NCBI RefSeq assembly: GCF_002844555.1
Contig: NZ_PJNI01000001.1
Location: 124,001 to 188,000 of the forward strand
Reading direction: 5' to 3'
Length of the DNA: 64,000 bases
Origin: Brumimicrobium salinarum
Lineage (GTDB): Bacteria > Bacteroidota > Bacteroidia > Flavobacteriales_D > Crocinitomicaceae
Shown here: piece after piece, positions 9,116 to 18,717 of the stretch
Layout of the letters: the number at the start of each line of letters is the position of its first letter
Position numbering within the stretch: the first letter of the stretch is position 1
The notes under the pieces: generated by a model
Database searches by the model: none
What the model saw: the letters and a program-made list of their open reading frames with translations, nothing else
Told to the model about the DNA's origin: nothing
Made by a program: the position numbers and the translations under genes

Positions 9116-11314
9116 ATGGCTTTAATTGGAAAAATACGTGAAAAATCGTGGCTATTAATTGCAGTAATTGGTATTGCAATGCTAGCATTTATCATTGGTG
9201 ACTTCAACTCTGGCGGTGGTGGACCACAAGAAGATGTTTACGGAATAGGAACTGTAAATGGTGAAAAAGTAGAAGAAAAAAAGTATGAAGAGTTTCTTAA
9301 TAACGCAAGAAACAACATCATGCAATCTAAACAACAGCAAAATCCGAACGAACAACCAAAATATACGGAAGAAGACGAGAAAAATGCAAAACGTCAAGCA
9401 TGGCAAACAATTGTAAATGCCAATTTGATGGACAAAGAATATGAAAGCATTGGACTTGTTGTAGATGAATATGAGGTAGATAATGTATTATATGGCAAGA
9501 ATGGTTATTCTCCATCGTCTATTTCAATGCAATTTAAAGATTCTGTAACAGGAGAATTTGCACCAGACCAATTAGAAACTGCACTTTCTAACTTAATGAA
9601 CTCTGATCGTCCGCAAGACATTCAGCAGTACAATGACATTATGGAATACGTACGACAAGTACGTTTAGAGGAAAAATACAATGCATTACTAACTGCTGGG
9701 GTTCATTCTACAACACTTGAAGGGAAACATGAGTATGAAGCTAATAAAACAGTTAAAAACGTCACTTATGTTTATCAGAACTTCACAAAAGTTCCCAACG
9801 ATGCGATTGACGAGCCTACAGAAGAAGAACTGAAAAATTATTTCGAAGCGCATAAGAATGATGAGAAATACAAGCAAAAGGCAAGTAGAAAAATAGCGTA
9901 CTTCTCAATACCTATTCAACCCAGTGGAGAGGATTCTTTAAAAGCAGTAGACCTTTTAACGAAAATCAAACCGAAGTTTGAATCAGCGAAAAATGATTCA
10001 ATTTTTGTGATGCGTTTTAGCGACGTTAAACAATATGCTAATGATTCTACAATGATGGCGCGTCCGGTAGGAAGTAATAAACCAGGGCCAAAATATCCAA
10101 GAACAATAGCAGAAGAAGTGGAGTCAGCTGAAAAAGGAGACGTGATAGGTCCTTATGTTGCTCAAGATGGTGCTAAACTTTCGAAAGTAATAGGATTTGG
10201 AGAAGAAAAAACAGCTACGGTGCGTCATATTTTATTGAACGCTGGAACTCCAGAAGAATTTGATGCAGCTCAAAATAAGGCTGACAGTATTAAGAACGTT
10301 ATTCTTTCCAAAAACAACTTTGAAGAGATGGTAACAGCGTTTAGTGAAGATCCAGGATCAGTTTCAAATGGTGGTCGATATGAGAAATTCACACCAGGAA
10401 CAATGGTACCTGAATTTAATGATTTTTCATTTGAACGACCAATTGGCACATTAGGAACGGTAAAAACAAGTTACGGGATTCATATTGTTGAAGTTTTAGA
10501 ACGTGAAAATACGAAAAGACCAATCCTAGCCAATATTGTAAAAGCAGTTGAAGCAACTAAATCAACGGCTGATCAAGTAAACAGTCAAGCTTCAAATTAC
10601 ATTTATCAAATTGATGATAGTTTACAAAACAAAACACTCAGTGAAAAAGTAGAGGCATTTAATAATTTTGCAGTTGCGGAAGGCTACACTGTTCGTTCTG
10701 CTGTTTCATCAGATGAAAATCCAGGCGTTAACGGATTTAATGAAATTGCTGAAGGTCGAATATTGCGTTTGGCTTATCAAGACGATATAGTAGCGGGACA
10801 GATTAGTTCTTCTCCAATTCGTGATCAAAATCGTATTATTGTTGCGATGGTTGCAGATGTAATTGAGGATGGTACGCCAAGGTTTGAAACAGTTAAGGAT
10901 CAAATTCGAGCTGCTGTTAGAAAAGAAAAACAAGCTCAATATTTGATCGATCAAATGCTTGGCAAAGAGGATTTACAAGCGCTATCCAACGAGATGGGGG
11001 CTAAATTAGAAACGGAAGGATTAACATTCTCAGCAAGCAATGTTGCTGTAGGAAGGGAACCACAAATAATTGGTACAGCATTTTCTGGATTAGCAGATGG
11101 TGAAATGTCCGTTCCTGTGAAAGGATCAAATGGCGTATTTGTTTTACGAGTAGATCAAACAACGCCTGCAGAAGAAACAACTGATTTTTCAGCAGAAAGA
11201 GATCAACTTAAAAATCAATACAAATCATCTATACAAAGTCAATTTAGAAATGCTTTGAATAACTCAGCAGACGTGATTGACAATAGAAAACTTAGAAGAT
11301 ACGGGATTAGATAG
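9116..11314 (+). CDS. Peptidyl-prolyl isomerase, PpiD/SurA-like membrane-anchored foldase
   Basis: 732 residues. It opens MALIGKIREKSWLLIAVIGI, a short cytoplasmic tail and one membrane anchor (about 12-30), then a SurA_N-like chaperone region and a parvulin domain at about 366-468 (TVRHILLNAG, FSEDPGSVSNGG, SYGIHIVEV). The C-terminal ~250 residues are again chaperone-like. By homology it helps outer-membrane and secreted proteins fold in the periplasm, anchored in the inner membrane. It follows the CNNM gene with an 80-base gap and ends at a strong terminator. Confidence 0.88.
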   Translation: MALIGKIREKSWLLIAVIGIAMLAFIIGDFNSGGGGPQEDVYGIGTVNGEKVEEKKYEEFLNNARNNIMQSKQQQNPNEQPKYTEEDEKNAKRQAWQTIVNANLMDKEYESIGLVVDEYEVDNVLYGKNGYSPSSISMQFKDSVTGEFAPDQLETALSNLMNSDRPQDIQQYNDIMEYVRQVRLEEKYNALLTAGVHSTTLEGKHEYEANKTVKNVTYVYQNFTKVPNDAIDEPTEEELKNYFEAHKNDEKYKQKASRKIAYFSIPIQPSGEDSLKAVDLLTKIKPKFESAKNDSIFVMRFSDVKQYANDSTMMARPVGSNKPGPKYPRTIAEEVESAEKGDVIGPYVAQDGAKLSKVIGFGEEKTATVRHILLNAGTPEEFDAAQNKADSIKNVILSKNNFEEMVTAFSEDPGSVSNGGRYEKFTPGTMVPEFNDFSFERPIGTLGTVKTSYGIHIVEVLERENTKRPILANIVKAVEATKSTADQVNSQASNYIYQIDDSLQNKTLSEKVEAFNNFAVAEGYTVRSAVSSDENPGVNGFNEIAEGRILRLAYQDDIVAGQISSSPIRDQNRIIVAMVADVIEDGTPRFETVKDQIRAAVRKEKQAQYLIDQMLGKEDLQALSNEMGAKLETEGLTFSASNVAVGREPQIIGTAFSGLADGEMSVPVKGSNGVFVLRVDQTTPAEETTDFSAERDQLKNQYKSSIQSQFRNALNNSADVIDNRKLRRYGIR

Positions 11315-11331
11315 TCTAATTTATTTTTCAT

Positions 11332-11366
11332 AAAAACCGTTCAGACTTTATATCTGAACGGTTTTT
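11332..11366 (+). terminator. Strong intrinsic terminator after the foldase gene
   Basis: Stem AAAAACCGTTCAGA / TCTGAACGGTTTTT (14 bp) with a 7-base loop and a T run. The symmetry extends outward in imperfect form to about 11320-11381 (TTTATTTTTCAT against ATGAAAAATAAA), with two extra T in the right arm. Confidence 0.85.
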
Positions 11367-11387
11367 TTATGAAAAATAAATAATTAC

Positions 11388-11540
11388 GAATTGGATAATT
11401 ATGAATTACGAATTGTTGGCTTAGTTGTAGTTTTTACCGTAAAATTAATACTAGAATTTTAACCTTGTAAGTTCGTATAAACAGAACTAAATCCGAATTA
11501 TCAATTACGAGCTATAATTCGTAATTGAATAATTCATACT
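11388..11540. repeat. AT-rich ATTACGAATT repeat region
   Basis: The region between the foldase terminator and ansA carries several copies of ATTACGAATT and AATTATGAATT, and inverted copies near the right end (AATTCGTAATTG, GAATAATTCAT), giving an imperfect inverted repeat. Related short strings (GAATTATGAA, GAATTCATAATTCAT) occur near 52630, 61477 and 61874. No coding potential was seen. It may be a degenerate dispersed repeat. Confidence 0.35.
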
Positions 11541-11543
11541 TAA

Positions 11544-12563
11544 TCACTCTCCCACTAAAGAAACTTGCATTAAGCGCTTGATTTCCTCTGTATCTGAATA
11601 ATTACCCAATAAATGCATAATCTTAGTTATTGCAGCTTCTGTAGTCATATCACCACCACTCACAACACCAATTTCTTTTAAGGCCGTACTATTGGCATAT
11701 TTTCCTTGAGAAACACTACCAGAAGAACATTGCGTAATGTTAATGACAATTCCTCCTAAGTCAATATAAGACTTTAACATATTATAAAAGTCAGTATTAT
11801 TGGGCACATTTCCAGCACCAAAAGATTCAATGACGACGGCTTTTACAAGGTTTATGTCAAACATACTTTTGTATACCTTAGTTGAAAAACCAGGAAAAAT
11901 CTTCATTAAAGCCACCCGGTCATCCATATCGTAGTAAACTTTTAATCCATTTAATTTCGAATGATAAAATGCAGAAGAGTTATACTTTATGTCTACACCT
12001 GCAACAGCAAGGTTCAGATAGTTTGGAGATATAAATGCCTCAAATGCGTGTGCAGAGACTTTAGAAGTCCGATTGCCGCGATACAATGAATACTCGAAGT
12101 AAATTGCTACCTCTTGTATAACACTCTCGTTATGTTCATCTTTAGAAGCTGCAATTTCTATAGAAGTAATCAGATTTTCTTTTCCATCCGTACGGATTGT
12201 ACCAATAGGTAACTGAGATCCTGTTAATATTACAGGCTTCTTTAATCCTTGTAGCATGAAACTTAACGCACTTGCCGTAAAAGCCATGGTGTCGGAACCA
12301 TGTAAAACAACGAATCCATCAAAAGCGTCATAATTCTCTTTGACAACCTCAGCGATATCTTGCCAGATTTCAGGATTCATATCTGAAGAATCTATTGGCA
12401 TCCCTAATGATACAACCTTTAAATCTGTATTTATTCGAGAAAGTTCTGGAATTTGGTCACTTAAATGATCGAAATCAAAAGCCATTAAAGCTCCAGTTTC
12501 AGGGTCTTCAATCATTCCTATTGTTCCTCCTGTATAAATTAATAATACCCTTGATTGTTTCAT
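11544..12563 (-). CDS. ansA: Type I asparaginase
   Basis: 339 residues, the length of cytoplasmic type I asparaginases; no signal peptide. It hydrolyses L-asparagine to aspartate and ammonia. Both threonine motifs are visible: YTGGTIGM at residues 10-17 (Thr14) and LHGSDTMA (Thr92 with Asp91). It is the last gene of the hemJ-tatD-ansA run, with only 3 bases between the tatD stop and this ATG, so co-transcription is near certain. No functional tie to TatD is evident. Confidence 0.93.
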   Translation of the reverse strand: MKQSRVLLIYTGGTIGMIEDPETGALMAFDFDHLSDQIPELSRINTDLKVVSLGMPIDSSDMNPEIWQDIAEVVKENYDAFDGFVVLHGSDTMAFTASALSFMLQGLKKPVILTGSQLPIGTIRTDGKENLITSIEIAASKDEHNESVIQEVAIYFEYSLYRGNRTSKVSAHAFEAFISPNYLNLAVAGVDIKYNSSAFYHSKLNGLKVYYDMDDRVALMKIFPGFSTKVYKSMFDINLVKAVVIESFGAGNVPNNTDFYNMLKSYIDLGGIVINITQCSSGSVSQGKYANSTALKEIGVVSGGDMTTEAAITKIMHLLGNYSDTEEIKRLMQVSLVGE

Positions 12564-12566
12564 TTC

Positions 12567-13342
12567 CTAAGCATTAATTTTAAATACTTCCAAAGCATTT
12601 TGCGTTGTTATTCTTCCTATTTCTTTTTCGTCGACACTATAAATATCAGAAAGTTTTTTTGCAATTTGAGGAATGTATGCGCTCTCATTTCTTTTTCCCC
12701 TGAAAGGAGTTGGAGCTAAATACGGAGCGTCAGTTTCTAATACAATGTGCTTTAAATCTATATTTTGAATTGCCTTGTCAACTCCGCTATTTTTAAAAGT
12801 CACCACACCACCAATTCCCAATTTAAATCCTCCATAATTCAGGATGCGATTAGCTTGTTCTTCTGTACCAGTAAAACAATGAAAAACACCAAAAAGGTTA
12901 TCGTCATTTTCTTGATCAAGCACCTCAAATATTTCATCAAAAGCATCTCTACAATGAATAACAATTGGCAATTTTTCTTCTTTTGCCCAATTTATATGCG
13001 CTCGAAAAGATTCAGTTTGTTCTTTCTGCAAACTTTTATCCCAATACAAATCAATTCCAATTTCCCCAATCGCAATATGGTGACCTTTCTTGAAATATGT
13101 TTTTATTTCTTCAAATTGTGATTCCCAATCTTTAATTACATCACAAGGATGAATTCCCATCATAGCATAGCATGTATCTGGATAATCAGCAACTAATTGT
13201 TCCATTTTTTTATGGAAGAAATATCAATATTTGGGAGAAAAAGTTTCTTTACACCATTGTCTATGGCGCGTTTTATCATTTCATCTCTGTCCTCATCAAA
13301 TTGGTCTGCATAGAGGTGCGCGTGTGTATCGATATATGTCAT
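12567..13342 (-). CDS. tatD: TatD family metal-dependent hydrolase, frame broken at an A7 run
   Basis: Two minus-strand frames together give about 257 residues, the usual TatD size. The N-terminal piece (13342 to 13193, 49 codons) starts MTYIDTHAHLYADQF with the metal-binding HxH and stops soon after KKWNN. The rest (12567-13205) has GIHPCD, AIGEIGIDLYWD, IHCRDAF, FHCFTG and LETDAPYLAP. They join at A7 (13205-13211 as T on the plus strand), read atA AAA AAA tgg; shifting -1, or one extra A, restores the protein. TatD enzymes are 3'-5' DNA exonucleases or D-aminoacyl-tRNA-type hydrolases. The ATG overlaps the hemJ TGA by 4 bases. Confidence 0.85.
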
Positions 13343-13878
13343 TGTTTCTTAATTCTGTATCGTTTGTAAATTTTTATTCCAATCATGAGGGCTACCGCAA
13401 CGGCAAAAAAGCCAACTGTTCCATAAATCCAATTGAGACTATTTTTCATGCTTACTAAGAAGACAATCGCTACCAAAGCCAAAGTTGCAACTTCGTTCCA
13501 CAAGCGTAGTTTATTGGAATTCCATTTAAAAATATTCTTATTTAATCTGCTCATGATTCTCTGACAAACAAAGTGATAAACGAGTAATAGCACGACAAAA
13601 GTTAATTTGAGATGCATCCACGGCATTTTGAGTAAAGCAGGATTCACAATTAACATAGAAATTCCAAAGACCAGGGTAAGAATCATCGCTGGAGTTGTAA
13701 TAATCCACCACAATTTTTTCTCCATAATCTTAAATTGTGCACTTAAAATATTCTTCTCTTCTTCGCTTTTATCTTGCGCCTCGGTATGATAAATGAACAA
13801 ACGCACAATGTAAAATAATCCAGCAAACCAGCTGACCATAAAAATAATGTGCAATGCTTTTAATACTGTATAACTCAT
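13339..13878 (-). CDS. hemJ: Protoporphyrinogen oxidase HemJ (CopD-like)
   Basis: About 179 residues with four or five hydrophobic segments. The opening MSYTVLKALHIIFMVSW followed by AGLFYIVRLFIYH is typical of HemJ (UPF0093), which oxidises protoporphyrinogen IX in the inner membrane for haem synthesis. The conserved His of LKALHI and the WMHLKL stretch are present. An ATG at 13878 is preferred over a TTG three codons upstream. Its stop overlaps the tatD ATG (ATGA), so it heads the operon. A second haem gene, hemD, is found at 18718-19470. Confidence 0.85.
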   Translation of the reverse strand: MSYTVLKALHIIFMVSWFAGLFYIVRLFIYHTEAQDKSEEEKNILSAQFKIMEKKLWWIITTPAMILTLVFGISMLIVNPALLKMPWMHLKLTFVVLLLVYHFVCQRIMSRLNKNIFKWNSNKLRLWNEVATLALVAIVFLVSMKNSLNWIYGTVGFFAVAVALMIGIKIYKRYRIKKQ

Positions 13879-14007
13879 GACCAGCAAAGTTAAGGGATTC
13901 TTTATTATTTATACTAAAAGAAGCGGAATTCTCCTTGATGGGACTTAAAATGAAAGTCTGCGATGAATAATGTGGGGTATGCTTATCAATTTATCAAATG
14001 CTTGTAT

Positions 14008-14015
14008 TAATTTTG
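14008..14015 (+). promoter_or_regulatory. -7 promoter box of the thioesterase gene
   Basis: TAATTTTG matches TAnnTTTG. It overlaps the upstream in-frame ATG at 13998 and lies 12 bases before the ATG at 14028, which argues that 14028 is the real start. Confidence 0.45.
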
Positions 14016-14027
14016 TATAAAAAAGTA

Positions 14028-14540
14028 ATGAAAGGAAAAACACCTTCAGCATCAAAGACCATCACCACAAAAATTGTTTTACCCAACGACACCAATCCAC
14101 ATGGAAACTTATTTGGAGGAGCACTTCTCGGTTGGATGGATGTCACCGCTGCTATTTGTGCGCAAAGACATAGCCGCAGAGTTGTTGTTACTGCATCAGT
14201 GAATAATGTATCCTTTGGGTCAGCCATTAAGGAATCTGATGTCGTTACTGTAGAGGCAAGTATTTCTCGTGCTTTTACAAGCTCAATGGAGATTTTTATC
14301 GATGTTTTTGTTGAAAATCAAGTTTCTGGTGAGCGCATTAAACACAGTGAAGCTATTTACACTTTTGTTGCAGTGGATCAAAATGGAGGAGCTATTTCGG
14401 TACCGCCTTTAATTCCAGAAACCGATGAAGAAAAAGAACGTTTCGAAGGTGCATTGAGAAGAAAACAATTGAGTTTAATCTTAGCTGGAAAAATGAATCC
14501 ACAAGATGCTACCGAACTTAAGAAACTATTTTTACCCTAA
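14028..14540 (+). CDS. Acyl-CoA thioesterase, hotdog fold
   Basis: 170 residues from the preferred ATG (MKGKTPSASKTITTKIVLP). The stretch NPHGNLFGGALLGWMDVTA is the YciA/BFIT acyl-CoA hydrolase signature (catalytic Asn/Asp region of the hotdog fold). It hydrolyses acyl-CoA to fatty acid and CoA in the cytoplasm; chain-length preference cannot be told. An ATG at 13998 would add ten residues but overlaps the promoter box. The gene is convergent with the unknown envelope operon, only 7 bases away. Confidence 0.9.
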   Translation: MKGKTPSASKTITTKIVLPNDTNPHGNLFGGALLGWMDVTAAICAQRHSRRVVVTASVNNVSFGSAIKESDVVTVEASISRAFTSSMEIFIDVFVENQVSGERIKHSEAIYTFVAVDQNGGAISVPPLIPETDEEKERFEGALRRKQLSLILAGKMNPQDATELKKLFLP

Positions 14541-14547
14541 GCAAAAA

Positions 14548-15852
14548 TTACCAAAAAGAGGAAAGTGAAAAATCAGGATTCAGATTTATTTTTTCAAGAA
14601 AAACTCTTCCTTTGATGTGTCTCTGAGAGTGTTGTTTTAAATAAAAATAGCCCTTAAACATTTTGTGATTAGCTTGAATAAAAGCAAGGTTTTGATGAGA
14701 TATAAACTGCTTTTTAAAAGCATCAACACTTGCTATTACCCCTCCTTTTTCATTTTTCATGTCCATTGGTGGCAATAATGCAATTTGAACCTCATTATCA
14801 GTAACTTTTATGTTTTTCAAATGATTTAAACTCGTTTTAAAACGTTTGAAACTGCTTATTTTCCAATAAATACCAATATCTGGAAGGCTATCTATCTTAA
14901 CATTTTTCTTTTCTATTTGATTAAAGTTCTCATCAAAAACAGTCGTAATCGAGACGGACTTACGCGCTACTTTTCCACCCATTTGAAGACTTGCCACTCC
15001 TTCCCAACAACGTATAAAATCAGAGTTTAGAAAAGTACTTTTTACAAATAAATTCGCGATGCCTTGAGTTAAAAACTTATTATCATATTGGTTCCAAGTT
15101 TTAAGATTAATGTTCGTATAAGCCGTTAAATTATCAATGGATGATTCATGAATTGGTAGAGAATCTTTTTGAAGCTGTAAAGGGTGTTTTTTCACAGTTA
15201 CCCAATCAAAATTAATCGCAAATCCACTTTGGTCGTATCCAAAATTAAAGGTAGCATAATCCGAAGTGTCCAGATAATCACCTCCCCTCATATTAATCAC
15301 ACCACAGTTTGATTTGTCAAGCTTGGATTTTATAACATCTTGAAGGGGTTGATCATTTGAAGTTGTATCAGACAGTAGACTTCCTGGCCAAGTTACAATA
15401 GCGTACCGGGTATATTTCTGTAAGCGATGTTGTCCGTCATTTGATTGATAAACATCATATTCATTTGATTTATTAGATTCAGCTCGGAAAAAAGTATTCA
15501 AAAACGTATTAAACTTCGAAGAGTCCACAATTTCAATATACAACTGACTTGTATTACTAATTGAAGTAGTAAAATAGCATTCTTGTAAATTTAATCCCGC
15601 ACTACTTATAGCTTTTTTGGCTTGTCCGACAGCGAACCGATGCGCAAATTCAATATCACTTTTTTTGCTAAAATTGGAAAAGTCATTAAACAACTTAAGC
15701 AAATTAACATTAACAACCACATCAGCCGCCTTTACCTCATCAATAAGTGTAAAGGAGCTAGACTTGGAATTGTTCATTTTCAATTCAAGCAATAAAACAA
15801 CTGAAAAAAATAAAAGAAAAAATGCTAATGCTATTTTAAGATAAAATCTCAT
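14548..15852 (-). CDS. Membrane-anchored envelope protein of unknown function
   Basis: 434 residues. The N-terminal 25 residues are strongly hydrophobic (IALAFFLLFFSVVLLLEL) and act as a signal anchor; the rest appears to lie in the periplasm. It has no motif I recognise. The phrase VVVNVNLLKLFNDF near the start resembles the opening of the 626-residue partner (VFEIDLGKF), so the two may share a fold, perhaps related to DUF4836-type proteins; this is a weak visual impression. The ATG overlaps the stop of the upstream gene by 4 bases, so the two are translationally coupled. Confidence 0.7.
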   Translation of the reverse strand: MRFYLKIALAFFLLFFSVVLLLELKMNNSKSSSFTLIDEVKAADVVVNVNLLKLFNDFSNFSKKSDIEFAHRFAVGQAKKAISSAGLNLQECYFTTSISNTSQLYIEIVDSSKFNTFLNTFFRAESNKSNEYDVYQSNDGQHRLQKYTRYAIVTWPGSLLSDTTSNDQPLQDVIKSKLDKSNCGVINMRGGDYLDTSDYATFNFGYDQSGFAINFDWVTVKKHPLQLQKDSLPIHESSIDNLTAYTNINLKTWNQYDNKFLTQGIANLFVKSTFLNSDFIRCWEGVASLQMGGKVARKSVSITTVFDENFNQIEKKNVKIDSLPDIGIYWKISSFKRFKTSLNHLKNIKVTDNEVQIALLPPMDMKNEKGGVIASVDAFKKQFISHQNLAFIQANHKMFKGYFYLKQHSQRHIKGRVFLEKINLNPDFSLSSFW

Positions 15853-17729
15853 TTTTGATCTAACTTATAAATCTCATTGATAAATTCGAGTAAAAAATAC
15901 GCACCATTATCAAATTTATCATTTGTTTCAAAATCTAAACTAATAATCATTTCATTTTTCTTTATATCACTTACTTGAATCTCAGCTTTAGCCGTTTTAT
16001 CCCCAAAATGTGAAATAATATCTATATCATCTTTTAAATCATAAAGCGATTGAACATCTTGATATATTTTAGTGAAATCCATATATCCATAAACCGATTT
16101 CGCCTCATTTGCATTTTTAATGACTGATTTTTTAAAACTGTTATTTTTAAAGCCATCTGGATTGTCCCTTACAACAGATTCGTCATTTGATATTAGAATC
16201 ATACCTTCCTTTACGGCAATATAATAAGGAAATCCAATTCCATAAGGATCTTGTTTTATCACGTAATAGTCATTTTTATGAGACAGAACAGGGTCTTGAA
16301 ACTTTGTAAATGCATTCAGGTATTTTTCCAACAAAAATGATTTCTCATTAGAAATAGCCATGGTCAACATAGGAATGCGATCCATGTAAGTGGTGTCTAC
16401 TTCGGTATATTCAAAAGTTTCATTATCATATTCGTAAGAGATTTTAGATAATTCAACTTCTTTTATACCACCATAAGCAACCAACATTTGTGGTGGATAC
16501 ACAGAAGCCAAAACCTCCATATTGATAAACTCATCAACCGTTGCCCAAATGGCTGCACCGATTGCTTCGTCAGGATCATCAGATTTTTCTAACTTTGGTA
16601 AATAAACATCCTTAATAGCTTGATACGCATCAAAAGTGTTAAAATTATAGACAAAGAATCCTTGTGAATCTTTAGAAAGATAGTCTAATAAAATTGGATT
16701 TAATGTTTGATCATTTGCAGCCTGTAAAGCTTCTCCTAGGTGGTCAGAAGAACGAGAAACCCAATCGACCTCAATCCCTTCTTTTGTGAAATTGAGATAG
16801 GCATATTGTTTTAAATTTGCATATTCATTATATAAAAGATTCCCAAAAGGTTTGTGCCGAATTGAAGAAAAGTTATCTGGACTGTATATTGGATTAAAAT
16901 AGAACTTGGCGTCTGCTACCGTTTTACTTACCTTTTTAAATACTTTATCATTAGATATTAAATTATTTTTGGTATTCGAAATTGATTGTAATTGTTTGTT
17001 TATAAAGTCCGCTTTCTCTACATTCATAAGTGAATCGACAACAAAATCAAATCGTTCCTTGCGTTTAAGGTATAATTGCTCTTCATCTGAGACAATTTCT
17101 GGCGAATCTGGTACTTCTTCAACAACCTCCATCTCTTCGGACTCTACAATAGTTTCCTCGTTAGGCTCTTCGAAATCAGGAATTGACTCTTTATACGGGC
17201 TATAATAATCATTAGACCAATATGGATTAGGAACCGTCCATCCATTTTTTTCATACAATCGTTCTGCTTGATATCTAAACTCATGGTGTTTCCAATTAAC
17301 ATCAGAAATTAAGCAAACATCATGAGCAATAATAATTGTTGTTCCTTCAGCTACAATAGGTTGATCATTGTTTAGCAATCTTTGTTCTTCTGCATTAAAC
17401 AATTGTAGAAAATCGAGTTTATTCTTAATCGGAAGAACAACAGAAGTTGAAGAATAATTGTCATCAGCGATGCTATAGATAATGAGCTTTTTTTTATGAT
17501 CAATTCCTAGTTGATTTAAATCGTTTACTTCAGCACTTCTTCCGTATAATTCCTTCAACATAGATTGCACAACTTCAAATCGATTTAACTCTTGTACAGG
17601 TACAGATTTACCGAATTTACCTAAGTCAATTTCAAAGACAGAGTAAACAGAGTCGGGAATATATTGACTTTGACCAAGGGCTATTCCAAAAATAAAAGTA
17701 AAACAAGTGGCTAATAATGTATTTTTCAT
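15849..17729 (-). CDS. Secreted envelope protein of unknown function
   Basis: 626 residues with a clear signal peptide (MKNTLLATCFTFIFGIALGQ). The body begins SQYIPDSVYSVFEIDLGKFG, somewhat like DUF4836 proteins. An acidic, low-complexity stretch lies around residues 190-220 (EEPNEETIVESEEMEVVEE), perhaps a flexible linker. No catalytic motif is seen. It is the middle gene of a three-gene run: 38 bases after the lipoprotein gene and overlapping the next by 4 bases. The three probably work together in the envelope. Confidence 0.7.
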   Translation of the reverse strand: MKNTLLATCFTFIFGIALGQSQYIPDSVYSVFEIDLGKFGKSVPVQELNRFEVVQSMLKELYGRSAEVNDLNQLGIDHKKKLIIYSIADDNYSSTSVVLPIKNKLDFLQLFNAEEQRLLNNDQPIVAEGTTIIIAHDVCLISDVNWKHHEFRYQAERLYEKNGWTVPNPYWSNDYYSPYKESIPDFEEPNEETIVESEEMEVVEEVPDSPEIVSDEEQLYLKRKERFDFVVDSLMNVEKADFINKQLQSISNTKNNLISNDKVFKKVSKTVADAKFYFNPIYSPDNFSSIRHKPFGNLLYNEYANLKQYAYLNFTKEGIEVDWVSRSSDHLGEALQAANDQTLNPILLDYLSKDSQGFFVYNFNTFDAYQAIKDVYLPKLEKSDDPDEAIGAAIWATVDEFINMEVLASVYPPQMLVAYGGIKEVELSKISYEYDNETFEYTEVDTTYMDRIPMLTMAISNEKSFLLEKYLNAFTKFQDPVLSHKNDYYVIKQDPYGIGFPYYIAVKEGMILISNDESVVRDNPDGFKNNSFKKSVIKNANEAKSVYGYMDFTKIYQDVQSLYDLKDDIDIISHFGDKTAKAEIQVSDIKKNEMIISLDFETNDKFDNGAYFLLEFINEIYKLDQK

Positions 17730-17767
17730 GTAAACGTATTTAATTAAGTTTTTAACAAGAAGTTCTT

Positions 17768-18475
17768 TTAAGGATTGGTAAATATTTTATAATTCAACAA
17801 TTCAGGATTTTTGATTATCTCTTGTGGATTAAGTTTAAGCATAACTGCTTTATTGTTTTTTGCAATTATTGCCTGACTTGAACTGACTTTTTGAACGGGT
17901 TTTTCAAATCGTTGAATAAACACAAATTTTCCTTCAGACAGTCGGCCATAGTCTTTGTCTTTCTGTAAATCGTTTTTCATACGATTGGTAATAAAAGAAC
18001 CAAAAAACCGCGTATAAACATGGTCGTTATAAGTTAAGCGAATGTTCTCAATATTTTTAGAGGTTTGATTTTTATTAATCGATGCCCCTAAGGAAACTAA
18101 GCTATTTTTAAGATGGTTTAAAGATGCAAAATCACAGGAAAGGTTCACAATCCAATTTGTGGTATTCAAATCACCTTCAACATTGGTAATTCCCTGTTGA
18201 ATAGATAATTCTTGAAGATACTCCTTGAATTTTTCTTTAAGTTGTGTTTTCGAAGGTACTTTTTTACCATCAATGGAGTCCAAAGCCATAATGGCATTAA
18301 CTCGGGTGGTACTTGAGCTTAAATTGAGCGTGACTTTGTAAGTTCCAGATCCGTCGCTATTTATTTTTGTATCCTCGATCAATTCAATACATGATGAAAA
18401 CGTCAATACAGCTACGACTACTATTAAAATCCGGATTAAATTCAATTTTAAATTTTTTTGATAAAAATAATACAT
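17768..18475 (-). CDS. Lipoprotein of unknown function
   Basis: 235 residues. A signal peptide ends LTFSSC with Cys29 as the lipidation site. The mature part begins IELIEDTKINSDGSGTYKVT, reminiscent of small beta-rich lipoproteins whose opening strand reports a noise-like DGSG turn, but no family can be named. It is the first gene of the three-gene operon that ends at 14548. A Met-Tyr-Tyr start is the only ATG before the signal peptide. Confidence 0.7.
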   Translation of the reverse strand: MYYFYQKNLKLNLIRILIVVVAVLTFSSCIELIEDTKINSDGSGTYKVTLNLSSSTTRVNAIMALDSIDGKKVPSKTQLKEKFKEYLQELSIQQGITNVEGDLNTTNWIVNLSCDFASLNHLKNSLVSLGASINKNQTSKNIENIRLTYNDHVYTRFFGSFITNRMKNDLQKDKDYGRLSEGKFVFIQRFEKPVQKVSSSQAIIAKNNKAVMLKLNPQEIIKNPELLNYKIFTNP

Positions 18476-18717
18476 ATTCCTTTAATGACCAGCAAGATGC
18501 AAAAAAAAACATAATCCTGAATGCTAACTATGGATCAAGAGTTTTCAGAAACACATCGTTCCTTCGGGATTAATAGTCAGTATACAACTTGAGAAGTTAT
18601 ATTATCAGAAAATAATATTAATCACTACGTAAATTTTGAGACATACCTTTATCTATTGTTTAGATAAATTCAAATCAACATTTAATTTCATGTTAAAAGA
18701 ATCGAACAAAAAGTTTT
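18476..18717. other. Non-coding gap upstream of the envelope operon
   Basis: About 240 bases between the convergent-order minus-strand genes hemD and the lipoprotein gene. It presumably holds the promoter of the envelope operon. I see no exact TAnnTTTG box; a T-rich stretch with TATGTTTTTT on the minus strand is only a poor candidate. No ORF, repeat or terminator stands out. Confidence 0.4.
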
